Part shown: positions 43,573 through 53,283 of the stretch, one piece after another
Position numbering within the stretch: the stretch's first letter is position 1
Layout of the letters: each line of letters begins with the position of its first letter
Assembly (NCBI GenBank): GCA_001897835.1
Contig: MKUN01000023.1
Location: 34,901-90,716 of the forward strand
DNA length: 55,816 bases
DNA from: Bacteroidetes bacterium 46-16
GTDB lineage: Bacteria > Bacteroidota > Bacteroidia > Chitinophagales > Chitinophagaceae
Reading direction: 5' to 3'
Translations under genes and position numbers: made by a program
Notes under the pieces: generated by a model
The model's database searches: none
What the model saw: the letters and a program-made list of their open reading frames with translations, nothing else
Told to the model about the DNA's origin: nothing

Positions 43573-44940
43573 ATGAGGCTTGACCGGTTAAATCCAGTAT
43601 GGGCGCTTATCGTGCTGAGTAGCTTCTTCATTTTTGTATTGGGATACAAAGGTCAGACGGCTACGCAGGCTTATATTGTTTATACTTACTTTCTCAACAT
43701 TACCGTATCATCTTACTTTATCTTTTCCGATCCGAGGCCCTATTCCCTGAACAAGATATTCTGGCTATTCAACTTTTCATTTTTTGCTTTTATACCGGTA
43801 TGTCAATATGAACTGAAGGTGATACCCTGGGGCAATAATATAAATGATGGTACCTATCTTACCGCCAATATCATTATTTTTCTTTCTTTCATCGTTTACA
43901 AGGGGGTAAATTATTTCTTTTCGGCAAAGACCGCCGGCATAGCAGCACCTGCCGACAGTTATTCACAGAATTACCAGCTTAAGTTCAATAACCTGGGCCG
44001 CATCATTTTTATACTATCCTGCGTGGGGATGGTGATCATACTCGGGCAAAATATCTGGATCAGGGGTAGTGATGTATCTTCGGCAGGAGATACCAACAGT
44101 ACTGTTGCGCTGCTGGTGGAGCAAATGCTGAGGGGCTGTATTTTATATTATACCCTGGTAGCCATTATATTATTTCGCCGCAGGCAGCTAAAGACATTCT
44201 GGTTCGCCATGACCATGCTTGCTTCATTTTTGGTCAATTTTCCTTTATCAACTGCACGGTTTTACATAGCATCATATTATATAAGCCTGTGGGTGGCCTA
44301 CGATCCGCGCCTGTTGCGCAAGCGGCATGGTTTCTCATACGTTTTCCTTAGCCTGCTGATGCTCCTGTTCCCTTTTATTGGGTTGGCACGCTATGGATTT
44401 ACCAAAATGAATTACTTGCTGGAAGATCCACTGGCAGTATTCCGTAATTCATTCCTTGCCGGCGATTTTGACACTTATACCTCCTTTTGCCGTACTATAC
44501 AGTATGTTGGCGATTATGGTACAACTGCGGGCAAGCAATTGCTTACTGTGTTCCTGTTTTTTGTTCCGCGCAGTGTATGGCCCGGTAAGGCAGTGGGAAG
44601 TGGTGCATTTATCTATGGGCAAATGCGTTATGAATTCACCAATATATCCTGTCCATTTATTGCGGAGGGATACATCAACTTCGGTTTTGCCGGCAGTATG
44701 ATATTTATTGCCTTTCTCGCATGGCTGGTAGCCGTTTACGATAATTTTTACTGGAGGGCCAAGACCATATCGGCAATATTGCCCATCAACTACAATGCTA
44801 TTTATTATTGCGTATTTTTAGGTTTGTTGTTTTTTATGCTGAGAGGCGATCTGCTCTTCTCTTTTTCTGTAATAACAGGCCTGTATACAGCCGGGTACCT
44901 GTTTCATAAGTACCTGTCTGTTAAAATAAGTCTTAAATAA
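43573..44940 (+). CDS. O-antigen/exopolysaccharide polymerase (Wzy-type)
   Basis: This 455-residue protein is almost entirely membrane helices (for example VWALIVLSSFFIFVLGY at the start). It contains LSTARFYIASYYISLWVA and, in a long loop, FVPRSVWPGKAVGSGAFIYG with FIAEGYINFGFAGSMIF, a pattern of oligosaccharide repeat-unit polymerases. It probably polymerises lipid-linked repeat units on the periplasmic face. Polymerase families are very divergent, so the name rests on topology, that loop and the locus. Confidence 0.85.
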   Translation: MRLDRLNPVWALIVLSSFFIFVLGYKGQTATQAYIVYTYFLNITVSSYFIFSDPRPYSLNKIFWLFNFSFFAFIPVCQYELKVIPWGNNINDGTYLTANIIIFLSFIVYKGVNYFFSAKTAGIAAPADSYSQNYQLKFNNLGRIIFILSCVGMVIILGQNIWIRGSDVSSAGDTNSTVALLVEQMLRGCILYYTLVAIILFRRRQLKTFWFAMTMLASFLVNFPLSTARFYIASYYISLWVAYDPRLLRKRHGFSYVFLSLLMLLFPFIGLARYGFTKMNYLLEDPLAVFRNSFLAGDFDTYTSFCRTIQYVGDYGTTAGKQLLTVFLFFVPRSVWPGKAVGSGAFIYGQMRYEFTNISCPFIAEGYINFGFAGSMIFIAFLAWLVAVYDNFYWRAKTISAILPINYNAIYYCVFLGLLFFMLRGDLLFSFSVITGLYTAGYLFHKYLSVKISLK

Positions 44941-44975
44941 CAGCGGCCGGTGCCTGCTGATGGAGCATATGTAAC

Positions 44976-46505
44976 ATGAGCCTGACGAGACAAAATACCG
45001 TTAAAACTTTATTCTGGTCAAGCCTGAATACGATCCAGTTTTTTCTGAAAAACATATTTTTCATTTCCCTGTTCCTTAAGTACCGCAGCCAGCAGGACTA
45101 TGGTTTCTGGATCATATTGATGTCCTTTTATGGTATGACGGTGTATGTGGTTGATGGCTATGTGCGGTACTGCCTTAATAGATATAACCTGGAATTCTAT
45201 AAAGACAATAATGCTGCAGGGCGGTATTTCAGGGATGGCCTTACTTTTCTTACCGTGATAAGTGCGGCTATACTCCTGCTTTTATTGGCTATCATTCAGT
45301 ACCTGCCTCTCTCAGCAGCTATTTTCAATGCGCCCGGTACTGTGGTGCATGACCATAGCCTTCATTATTGCCTGTTCATAATCATTGCACTCAGCCTGGT
45401 GCACTGTATAGTAAAGTACATAGGGGGCGGCATAGAACCCGAAGGGAAAATACACATCAACAACAGGTACACTACCATATACAGCATCTTTGAGACCTTG
45501 TCTTATTTTGCTTTTATCATTATCGATGCATCCTTTATATCCCTGTTCGCTGTCATGCTGGTCATACTATTTTCCATAAATGGTATATACCTGTTCTCAT
45601 TGCTGAAAAAACACAGCGTGTACAGGCAGGGTATATGGGGTAATGTAAAGGGAGGTCTGTTACTATTCGGAAGGTCTTTATTATTCCTGGCCAATAACTT
45701 CTTTGAAAAATTCACCCTGGATGGTATCAATTTCATGATCGCCATTTTTTACCCGGTGGCTTATTTGCTGCCGGTATATGCATCTACCCGCACCATGGCC
45801 AATGTAATGGTGACTACCGGTAATGTATTTGTCGGTACCTTTGTGATAGAGTACCAGCGTTTGAGCGTACAGGAGGCTGCGGCAAAGCTTATGAAAGTAT
45901 TGCATGCTATCTGGGTGTTGCTTGGCGTATGTGTCAATTTCGGCCTGGTTTGCCTTTACCCATTCCTTATCCGCATATATATGGTCTGGACACATGGCAA
46001 GCTGCCTGTTGATCCCCTGTTCTTCCATTTGATATTCTCTGTGGTTCTGCTGAATGTGTATGGCATAGTCATTATCCTGTATTTTAAGTCACTTAATGCT
46101 ATAAGGCGGCTACTCCCGGTATCCCTGTTCAGGGCATTGTCCATTTTTTTTATGGTGCTCCTGTTTCCCCGGCAGCCATTATACCTTGCCTTAGCTTTGT
46201 TAATATCCGAGTTCCTGGTGAATGTAGTTTTACTGAACGTACTTTTATACAAGGAGTTGGTGAAGATGAAGGGTGCGCATATCCTGCGTGCACTGTTACT
46301 TAACGTACTTCCTTTCTTACTTACAGCCATCTTCCTGCCCGTGAATAAGCTTGCTCACCTTGGTGATATATCAGGGCCCCTGTGCATGATCGGTTTACTT
46401 ATTGTCGTTTATGCCCTCCAATTGAGCTACCTGGGCAATGACCTGTTGATTACAAACCTGCAGTTCTTTTTGAGCAAATTAAAATGGAAAAAGAGGGACA
46501 GTTGA
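44976..46505 (+). CDS. Polysaccharide flippase-like membrane protein (Wzx/MATE-type)
   Basis: The 509-residue protein has about 12-14 membrane helices and the N-terminal pattern LTRQNTVKTLFWSSLNTIQF typical for Wzx/MurJ-like flippases, with FEKFTLDGINFMIAIFYPVA mid-protein. It should flip lipid-linked repeat units to the periplasm for the neighbouring polymerase. It ends 5 bp before the convergent GT14 gene. Confidence 0.85.
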   Translation: MSLTRQNTVKTLFWSSLNTIQFFLKNIFFISLFLKYRSQQDYGFWIILMSFYGMTVYVVDGYVRYCLNRYNLEFYKDNNAAGRYFRDGLTFLTVISAAILLLLLAIIQYLPLSAAIFNAPGTVVHDHSLHYCLFIIIALSLVHCIVKYIGGGIEPEGKIHINNRYTTIYSIFETLSYFAFIIIDASFISLFAVMLVILFSINGIYLFSLLKKHSVYRQGIWGNVKGGLLLFGRSLLFLANNFFEKFTLDGINFMIAIFYPVAYLLPVYASTRTMANVMVTTGNVFVGTFVIEYQRLSVQEAAAKLMKVLHAIWVLLGVCVNFGLVCLYPFLIRIYMVWTHGKLPVDPLFFHLIFSVVLLNVYGIVIILYFKSLNAIRRLLPVSLFRALSIFFMVLLFPRQPLYLALALLISEFLVNVVLLNVLLYKELVKMKGAHILRALLLNVLPFLLTAIFLPVNKLAHLGDISGPLCMIGLLIVVYALQLSYLGNDLLITNLQFFLSKLKWKKRDS

Positions 46506-46510
46506 ACCCC

Positions 46511-47383
46511 TTATGCAGATGCGGCTGAGAGAAGCTTGTTGATAACCTGCCCATCCGTTTGTATATCAAATTTACGCCCAAAGAATTTGCCTGATCTGGT
46601 ACATTTTTCGTAATCTTCCATTGTCAGCATTTTGGGATATTCCGGACCGCTCGACCAATCGATATAACGCATTGAGTCATTAACTATATTGTCCTTGCCT
46701 TTGTAGTCGAATGCAGACAGTATCGTGTGAAAAAATATTTCATCGGCACAGCGCGTGAATTTAAAATGCCTGTTATACCAGCTATTCTTGTCCGTAAAGG
46801 AAAGTATATATGCTACAGCCTCCCGGGTGAGGTTCATCCATACCTCACCACCCCATAATGGGAAGGGGACGCTCCGTCTTAAGCCTGTAATACGTTGCAT
46901 GTACCTGAACAGGCCGAATGCAGCCTTCACCGGAAACATGAGCAGTTGCATTATCCCTTTTTTGTTCGATTCATATTTGGTTTCCCAAAAGAGTGCCACC
47001 CGGTCCAGGCCACCCCGCAGGGGCCAAATTTCTTTGGGTAATAAGTGGTGGTCCAGTCGGTCTTCATAGTGCGTTTTGATGAAATCCAGGATATCACTGT
47101 TTTTCATCAAAGGCATATCCTGCCCGCTGATCAGCAGGTAATAGTCGCAACCCTTGTTATATGCTGCACGATAAAGGTCAAGTGTGGCCAGCAGCGCGGT
47201 ATAGGCCCCCCAGTAGGTGGAATGCCTGTTTTTTAACACATGCAAGTTTGGCTGTTCAGGTATGGTCCAGCGGCTTTGCCGGTCGATATGTACATATACG
47301 TCAAAATCCGCTCTTAAGTGATCGGTAAGCATTAATAATTGCTCCCGGTTTTTATGTGCAAGTATCAGTATGGCTACTTTCAT
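46511..47383 (-). CDS. Core-2/I-branching-type glycosyltransferase (GT14)
   Basis: The 290-residue protein has the family pattern MKVAILILAHKNREQLLML, DVYVHIDRQSRW, STYWGAYTALLATLDLYRAA, YYLLISGQDMPLM, and a C-terminal FFHTILSAFDYKGK with RYIDW. Bacterial members transfer sugars such as GlcNAc or xylose. It is the only glycosyltransferase recognised near the polysaccharide locus and lies on the opposite strand. Confidence 0.9.
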   Translation of the reverse strand: MKVAILILAHKNREQLLMLTDHLRADFDVYVHIDRQSRWTIPEQPNLHVLKNRHSTYWGAYTALLATLDLYRAAYNKGCDYYLLISGQDMPLMKNSDILDFIKTHYEDRLDHHLLPKEIWPLRGGLDRVALFWETKYESNKKGIMQLLMFPVKAAFGLFRYMQRITGLRRSVPFPLWGGEVWMNLTREAVAYILSFTDKNSWYNRHFKFTRCADEIFFHTILSAFDYKGKDNIVNDSMRYIDWSSGPEYPKMLTMEDYEKCTRSGKFFGRKFDIQTDGQVINKLLSAASA

Positions 47384-47481
47384 TTAAAGCGATCCTTTGC
47401 CTTGCAATAATAACTAATTAATAGCGCTATGGAAACAAATGATAATGCGGAATGCCTGGCTTTCGTAATTTTAGGTAGATT

Positions 47482-48576
47482 ATGAAGGGCTTTGTTTTTA
47501 GTAAATATACTCCGCAGAAAGGGAAAACACCTTTTGATAAGCTGTTTGAACTCTTTATGGAATTGCTGCACTACACCAGTGGTGATGCGGCTGAGGCGCT
47601 CAACTGGCTTACCGAGTTGGACCGTGAGCACAGGCTTACGGATAGTGAGTATGGTATCGGCGATTTTATTGATGACCTGAAAAACAAAGGCTTTATACAG
47701 GAAAACGAACAGGATGGCGCTTACCAGGTAACCGCGAAGACCGAGCAGACCATACGTAAACGCTCACTTGATGAAATATTCGGTAAGCTTAAAAAAGCAA
47801 AGCAGGGCTCGCATCGTACTTTCCGTACCGGTAAAGGCGATGAGCTGAACCCGGAAACAAGACCTTATGAATTTGGCGATGCACTGGATGCAATAGACTA
47901 TACAGGTAGTCTCAAAAATGCATTTATTAACAGTGGTATCGACCAGCTTTCCCTGCGGCAGGACGATCTTGAGATCCATGAAATGGATTTTAAGACCCAA
48001 ACTTCCACGGTGCTGATGATAGATATATCACACTCCATGATCCTGTATGGCGAAGACCGCATCACACCAGCTAAAAAGGTGGCGATGGCATTGAGTGAGC
48101 TCATCACCACACGATATCCCAAGGATACGCTGGATATAGTCGTGTTTGGCAATGATGCCTGGCAAATAGAGATGAAAGACCTGCCCTACCTGCAGGTGGG
48201 CCCTTACCATACCAATACAGTCGCAGGGCTGGAACTGGCTATGGATATACTACGCAGGCGCAAAAATCCCAACAAGCAGATATTTATGATAACCGATGGC
48301 AAACCTACCTGCCTGAAGATCGGTAACAAATATTATAAGAACAGTTTTGGGATAGATAGTAAGATATTGAACCGTACCCTCAACCTGGCAGGGCAGTTAA
48401 GGCGGCTTAAGATACCGGTGATCACATTTATGATCGCCCGCGATCCGTACCTGCAGTCTTTTGTACGCAATTTTACCGAAGTAAATAATGGCAAAGCATT
48501 CTATTCCTCGCTGGATGGCCTGGGCCAGTTCATTTTTGAGGATTATGAGCGCAATAAAAGAAAGCGTGTTAAGTAA
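47482..48576 (+). CDS. Cytoplasmic VWA-domain protein
   Basis: The 364-residue protein has no signal peptide. An N-terminal helical region (1-165) precedes a von Willebrand A domain with the metal-ion site MIDISHSM (about 178-185), the second Thr loop NTVAGLELAMDIL, and ITDGKPTC. Proteins of this layout usually work with a MoxR-type AAA ATPase as a metal-insertion or remodelling pair (family knowledge). No such ATPase gene is in the window. The C-terminus is strongly basic (RNKRKRVK). Confidence 0.88.
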   Translation: MKGFVFSKYTPQKGKTPFDKLFELFMELLHYTSGDAAEALNWLTELDREHRLTDSEYGIGDFIDDLKNKGFIQENEQDGAYQVTAKTEQTIRKRSLDEIFGKLKKAKQGSHRTFRTGKGDELNPETRPYEFGDALDAIDYTGSLKNAFINSGIDQLSLRQDDLEIHEMDFKTQTSTVLMIDISHSMILYGEDRITPAKKVAMALSELITTRYPKDTLDIVVFGNDAWQIEMKDLPYLQVGPYHTNTVAGLELAMDILRRRKNPNKQIFMITDGKPTCLKIGNKYYKNSFGIDSKILNRTLNLAGQLRRLKIPVITFMIARDPYLQSFVRNFTEVNNGKAFYSSLDGLGQFIFEDYERNKRKRVK

Positions 48577-48588
48577 ACAAGGGTAGCG

Positions 48589-48608
48589 CGTAAATGTATA
48601 TATTTACG
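48589..48608. repeat. Inverted repeat upstream of the membrane protein gene
   Basis: CGTAAAT, loop GTATAT, ATTTACG: perfect 7-bp arms centred 28 bases before the ATG at 48626. It could be an operator or a weak hairpin. Confidence 0.4.
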
Positions 48609-48625
48609 TCTGCAATATCCATTAC

Positions 48626-49993
48626 ATGCTTCAGTACAAGAGATCCTATTTGGCAGGTTTGGTTGTTTACCTGGTATTATTGTTTTTTTCAGCCGCATTT
48701 TACAAGGAGCGTTGTGTATTTTCAGACAGCGCTTATTACTTGTTTTTTATGGTGAAAGATGGTTCTCTGTCTATTCAGCACTACCGTTTTGGCGCCATAG
48801 TTACCCAAATATTACCGCTGCTAGCGCGCAAGCTGTTCTTGTCATTAAATTCTATTATACTGCTTGCCTCTTTGAACCGTGAGCTTTTCTGTTTTGCCTG
48901 CTATTTGCTTTGCGGCGCAGTATTAAGAAATTACAAGATGGCCCTTGTATTATTACTGTTCAATACGCTGCTTGTATCAGAAACATTTTATTTTCAGTCT
49001 GAACTTACACAAGGTATAGTGCTGCTCATTACTTTGTTTGCCTTTTTAGATTCAGAATATGCAAATAAAGCGAGGCTGCTAAAATATTTGGTAAGCTTTG
49101 CGCTCATCATTGTGATCGTTTTCCTGCATCCCCTGGTGGTTATGCCATTTGTATTTATGTGTGCATATTTTTACTTACGGGAGCAAAGAATTAAGAACAT
49201 ACCTCTTTATTTTTTATTCTTTATAGCCGTTATCGTTTTCAAAAAACTATTCTATGTGGATGCTTATGATGCCAATGGAATGAAATACATAGAAGAAGTA
49301 CCCCGGTCATTAGAACATTTTTTTGATCTTGACTCCAATAAACGGTTCCTGTTAGATTGTTTGCAAAAGTATCAGTGGCTTATTGTGCTTCTTGTGGGCA
49401 ATACTGTTGGGCTTATTATGCTAAAAAAATGGTGGAAACTAGTCTTGTTCCTTATATTCACTATTGGTTACATATTGCTTATAAACCTGTCTTTCCCGGG
49501 TTTTATGATCAGTTTCTATCTTGAGAATTTATATACTCCACTGGCTTTATTTTTAGCTATACCCTTTATAAATGATATTTTTCCGCTCTTGCATCTGAGA
49601 AGATTGGCCCTTGCATCTGTACTCATCGTAACATGTACAGGGCTTTTGAGGATCTATTTGCATCATACTCCATTTACGCGAAGGTTAATATGGGAAAGGA
49701 AGTATTTGTCGGAGAACCTGGATAAGAAACAGATAGTTAATACAACCAAAGTGCCTGAAGATACCTTATTGATGCGATGGGGGGCACCTTACGAATTTTG
49801 GATGTTATCTACTACGGAATATGGCAGAACCGCATCTATCGTTTTTGCCGAAGATCCAGCTAACTATATGGATGCTACCAGCCAAAATAAAACGTTTGTG
49901 ACACTATGGGGCGGGCGCTACAACTATGACGACATGCCTGCCCGGTATTTTAAATTCAAGGATACTGTAACCGCATACCAGGTAATACAGTAG
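48626..49993 (+). CDS. Polytopic membrane protein of unknown function (possible GT-C-like)
   Basis: This 455-residue protein has about ten hydrophobic helices over residues 8-350, then a soluble C-terminal part (RRLIWERKYLSENLDKKQIV...). A loop after the first helix reads ERCVFSDSAYYLF; acidic residues there are seen in GT-C glycosyltransferases, but no full signature is present. I do not recognise it. Composition is A/T-rich for the region. It is flanked by the VWA gene and convergent pyrH. Confidence 0.7.
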   Translation: MLQYKRSYLAGLVVYLVLLFFSAAFYKERCVFSDSAYYLFFMVKDGSLSIQHYRFGAIVTQILPLLARKLFLSLNSIILLASLNRELFCFACYLLCGAVLRNYKMALVLLLFNTLLVSETFYFQSELTQGIVLLITLFAFLDSEYANKARLLKYLVSFALIIVIVFLHPLVVMPFVFMCAYFYLREQRIKNIPLYFLFFIAVIVFKKLFYVDAYDANGMKYIEEVPRSLEHFFDLDSNKRFLLDCLQKYQWLIVLLVGNTVGLIMLKKWWKLVLFLIFTIGYILLINLSFPGFMISFYLENLYTPLALFLAIPFINDIFPLLHLRRLALASVLIVTCTGLLRIYLHHTPFTRRLIWERKYLSENLDKKQIVNTTKVPEDTLLMRWGAPYEFWMLSTTEYGRTASIVFAEDPANYMDATSQNKTFVTLWGGRYNYDDMPARYFKFKDTVTAYQVIQ

Positions 49994-50009
49994 TTATTCA
50001 AATTATTAA

Positions 50010-50720
50010 TTACCGGACTATTGTACCCACTTTCTTGCCCGTTACTACACCCAGCAGGTTGCCTGTGTTATTCATGTCAAAAACGATGATCGGCAAATTA
50101 TTTTCCTGGCAGAGCGTAAAGGCAGTCATATCCATGACCTTAAGACCTTTGCTAATAACATCGTTGAAGGTGAGCTTATCGAACCGTGTGGCATTGCTGT
50201 CCTTTTCAGGGTCAGCACTATAAATGCCGTCAACACGAGTGCCTTTTAATATCACATCGGCATTTATCTCTATTGCGCGCAGCGAGCCTGCGGTATCGGT
50301 AGTAAAATAGGGATTGCCGGTACCTGCGCCAAATATCACCACCCTTCCTTTCTCCAGGTGCCTGATAGCCCGGCGGCGTATGTAAGGTTCTGCTACTTGT
50401 TCCATTTTTATAGCGCTTTGCAGGCGGGTTTTTACTCCCGTTTTTTCCAGCGCGGCCTGTAGTGCCATGCCGTTTATCACGGTAGCCAGCATGCCCATAT
50501 AGTCGCCCTGGGCACGTTCTATTCCCGTCTCGGCCTCGTTCATGCCGCGGTATATGTTACCTCCGCCTATCACTATGGCTACCTGCACACCTATATCCGT
50601 TATCGTCTTAATGTCCAGGGCATATTGCTCCAGCATTTTGGGGTCTATACCGAAGTTACGGTCGCCCATGAGCGATTCACCGGAAAGTTTAAGTAATACG
50701 CGGTTATATTTTGGTAACAT
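50010..50720 (-). CDS. pyrH: UMP kinase
   Basis: PyrH phosphorylates UMP to UDP in pyrimidine synthesis. The 236-residue product has the amino-acid-kinase fold motifs [13 protein letters not shown] (residues 9-21), [13 protein letters not shown] (about 49-61), the UMP-site [17 protein letters not shown], and [15 protein letters not shown]. Length and motifs are normal for the bacterial family, which is allosterically regulated by GTP and UTP. Confidence 0.97.
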   Translation of the reverse strand: MLPKYNRVLLKLSGESLMGDRNFGIDPKMLEQYALDIKTITDIGVQVAIVIGGGNIYRGMNEAETGIERAQGDYMGMLATVINGMALQAALEKTGVKTRLQSAIKMEQVAEPYIRRRAIRHLEKGRVVIFGAGTGNPYFTTDTAGSLRAIEINADVILKGTRVDGIYSADPEKDSNATRFDKLTFNDVISKGLKVMDMTAFTLCQENNLPIIVFDMNNTGNLLGVVTGKKVGTIVR

Positions 50721-50784
50721 ATCGGGGAGTGTTTATTAATTGAACGTGAGCAAAGAAAAATCTTTTTAGATAAACTGCGTTATA

Positions 50785-51870
50785 TTACGCAAATGGCATT
50801 TTTACCACCTGTGCCTTTACTGCTTTATCGCGTATCATGATGAATACTTCGCTGCCTTCGGCTGCAAGCTCCTTGCGTACATAACCCATGCCTATAGCTT
50901 TACCCAGGCTCGGTGATTGTGTGCCCGAGGTAACGTAGCCTATCTCTTCACCTTCGGCATTTTGTATCTTGTAATTGTGGCGGGGTATGCCTTTGTCTAC
51001 CATTTCGAAGCCAACCAGTTTACGTTTGATTCCTTCAGCTTTTTGCTGCTCCAGTATATTCCTTGCCGTGAAGTCTTTTGTGAATTTGGTGATCCAGCCA
51101 AGCCCTGCTTCCAGTGGAGATGTGCTGTCGTCTATATCATTCCCATACAGGCAGTAGCCCATTTCAAGGCGTAAGGTATCGCGTGCAGCAAGTCCAATGG
51201 CTTTCATGCCGGAGGGGCTGCCGATGCGGAATATCTCATTCCATATTTTTTCGGCATCGCCGTCCTTATCCTCAAAATATATTTCCACGCCGCCTGCACC
51301 TGTGTAACCGGTAGCACTTACCAGCACATTCTCTACGCCGGCAAAGGTACCCTTCACAAAGGTGTAGTATTTCAGGTGCGTGATATCCATATCGGTAAGC
51401 TGCTGCATGTACTGCAATGCTTTGGGGCCTTGTACCGCAAGCAGGGCTGTTTTATCCGATATATTATGCATCTCCACCCCTTCAGTATTATGTTTGCTGA
51501 TCCAGTTCCAGTCCTTTTCTATGTTCGATGCATTCACTACCAGCATGTAGGTCTTATGCTCTTCAATACAATAAACGATCAGGTCATCCACTATCCCGCC
51601 ATTATCGTTGGGCAGGCAGGAATATTGCGCTTTGCCTGCGGTCAGTTTGCTGGCATCATTGCTCGTCACCCTTTGTATCAGGTCCAGCGCTTTGTCGCCT
51701 TTCAGGATGAACTCACCCATATGGCTAACGTCAAAAACACCGGCATTACTACGCACAGTATGATGCTCTTCATTAATGCTGCTGTATACTATCGGCATAT
51801 TGTATCCTGCAAATTCTGCCATTTTTGCCCCCAGGGCTATATGCATCTGCGTAAAAGGAGTATTTTTCAT
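50785..51870 (-). CDS. gcvT: Glycine cleavage system T protein (aminomethyltransferase)
   Basis: GcvT transfers the methylene group from the lipoyl-bound aminomethyl intermediate to tetrahydrofolate, releasing ammonia. The 361-residue protein shows [52 protein letters not shown] with the catalytic Asp, [12 protein letters not shown] and the C-terminal [20 protein letters not shown]. No gcvH or gcvP is in the window. An exact TATCTTTG box lies upstream. Confidence 0.96.
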   Translation of the reverse strand: MKNTPFTQMHIALGAKMAEFAGYNMPIVYSSINEEHHTVRSNAGVFDVSHMGEFILKGDKALDLIQRVTSNDASKLTAGKAQYSCLPNDNGGIVDDLIVYCIEEHKTYMLVVNASNIEKDWNWISKHNTEGVEMHNISDKTALLAVQGPKALQYMQQLTDMDITHLKYYTFVKGTFAGVENVLVSATGYTGAGGVEIYFEDKDGDAEKIWNEIFRIGSPSGMKAIGLAARDTLRLEMGYCLYGNDIDDSTSPLEAGLGWITKFTKDFTARNILEQQKAEGIKRKLVGFEMVDKGIPRHNYKIQNAEGEEIGYVTSGTQSPSLGKAIGMGYVRKELAAEGSEVFIMIRDKAVKAQVVKMPFA

Positions 51871-51896
51871 ATCTGTGCGCTGTATATTTTGAGTGG

Positions 51897-51904
51897 CAAA
51901 GATA
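51897..51904 (-). promoter_or_regulatory. TATCTTTG box upstream of gcvT
   Basis: Exact TAnnTTTG match on the minus strand, ending 26 bases before the ATG at 51870. No clear -33 TTTG was found. This leader is longer than at the other boxes in the window. Confidence 0.5.
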
Positions 51905-51991
51905 AGTTTAATGCTTACTCCCCGAAATAGGCATATACTATTTATTAAAACAAATATTTGAATTACTTTTAACCGACATATTATTTAATAA

Positions 51992-52606
51992 ATGGGACGT
52001 ATTATATTCATTCCACGTATTTTCCTGGTAACTATGCTTACTTGTTTGGCTTTCTCTTCAGTTACGTATATGGCCTGTAAAGAAGATAAGTGTAAAGATG
52101 TTAACTGCCAGAACGGAGCTACCTGTAGTGCCGGTATATGCAACTGCCCCACTAACTATAGTGGTGTACATTGCGAAACGGCGGGTCCCTGCGCGGGGAT
52201 AAATTGCCTGAATGGCGGCACCTGCAATAATGGTAATTGTACTTGCCCTACCGGGTATGAAGGCACTTATTGCGAGACCGAAATACGCACTAAATTCGAG
52301 AAAATATGGGCGGCATCAGATACGAACGTATTCAATAATAACCCGGTTACGACTTACCAGGCCGTGATAACAGGCGGCACCGATATCAGCCAGGTAGCCA
52401 TAAATGGTATATTCAACGGCTTTTTTGCACATAATGTTACGGGCATCGTAAAGGGAGATACGATCATCGTGAATATACAGCAGCCCGATGCAGGCAATAA
52501 TAACTATTCCATTAGCGGGAGTGCTTTTTTACTGAATGATACTTTGTACTGGCATTATACCATCGTCACTACGGGCACCGTCAACTATAAAGGTATTTGG
52601 CGATAA
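51992..52606 (+). CDS. Secreted, probably lipidated, protein with two EGF-like modules (copy 1)
   Basis: The 204-residue protein has a signal segment (FLVTMLTCLAFSSVTYMACK); the Cys after TYMA may be lipidated although the -3 position is Tyr. Two EGF-like modules follow: CKDVNCQNGATCSAGICNC...HCE and CAGINCLNGGTCNNGNCTC...YCE, each with six cysteines. The remaining 110 residues form a beta-rich domain without cysteines. No function is known. The next gene is a paralogue with the same layout. Confidence 0.85.
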   Translation: MGRIIFIPRIFLVTMLTCLAFSSVTYMACKEDKCKDVNCQNGATCSAGICNCPTNYSGVHCETAGPCAGINCLNGGTCNNGNCTCPTGYEGTYCETEIRTKFEKIWAASDTNVFNNNPVTTYQAVITGGTDISQVAINGIFNGFFAHNVTGIVKGDTIIVNIQQPDAGNNNYSISGSAFLLNDTLYWHYTIVTTGTVNYKGIWR

Positions 52607-52652
52607 TATTTTTTTATATATTTTTGACCTTGTAACTTTTAAACCAATATTC

Positions 52653-53264
52653 ATGCGCTTATTTACTCGAATCTTATTTACGGCGATAGTAACACTTACC
52701 GCCTTTAGCCTAATTACTTATACAGCCTGCAAGCAGGATAAATGCAAGGACGTGGCCTGTATTAATGGTGGTGCTTGCCAGGACGGCAGCTGTATTTGCC
52801 CGTCCGGTTATACAGGTTCTCATTGTGAAACTGCTCCTATCCCGGATCCTTGTGCAAATGTTACTTGCCAAAATGGAGGCACTTGCCACAATGGTACATG
52901 TGCCTGTCCATCTGGATATGAAGGAACTTATTGTGAGACTTTGGTGATAGGAAAATTTATTGGAACTTATAATGTCTCAGAAAACTGTACTGTAAGTGGC
53001 GCGATAGGACCATATGCCGCGACAATTATTCAATCTGCAGTAAATAACGTTACAATAACAATGAACAACTTTGGAGACTTTGGTTCTTCATTTGCTATCA
53101 ATGGAATAGTGAATGGTAATGATCTAACTATACCAAGTCAAACCATAAGCGGTTATACCATTTCAGGGACAGGAGTATATAGTAGTGGCATTATTAACAT
53201 AAATTACTCTGTAGCATCGACTTCTTTGAATGAAAGTTGTGCGGCCATATGGACCAAGCAGTGA
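52653..53264 (+). CDS. Secreted, probably lipidated, protein with two EGF-like modules (copy 2)
   Basis: The 203-residue protein starts MRLFTRILFTAIVTLTAFSL and reaches a possible lipidation Cys in ITYTACKQDKC. Its two modules are CKDVACINGGACQDGSCIC...HCE and CANVTCQNGGTCHNGTCAC...YCE. The EGF part is closely similar to copy 1, but the C-terminal beta-rich domain differs and has extra cysteines (SENCTVSG, LNESCAAIW). I chose the ATG at 52653 since it gives the signal peptide; the frame is open further up within copy 1. Confidence 0.85.
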   Translation: MRLFTRILFTAIVTLTAFSLITYTACKQDKCKDVACINGGACQDGSCICPSGYTGSHCETAPIPDPCANVTCQNGGTCHNGTCACPSGYEGTYCETLVIGKFIGTYNVSENCTVSGAIGPYAATIIQSAVNNVTITMNNFGDFGSSFAINGIVNGNDLTIPSQTISGYTISGTGVYSSGIININYSVASTSLNESCAAIWTKQ

Positions 53265-53283
53265 TATATTGGGTACGTGAGAA

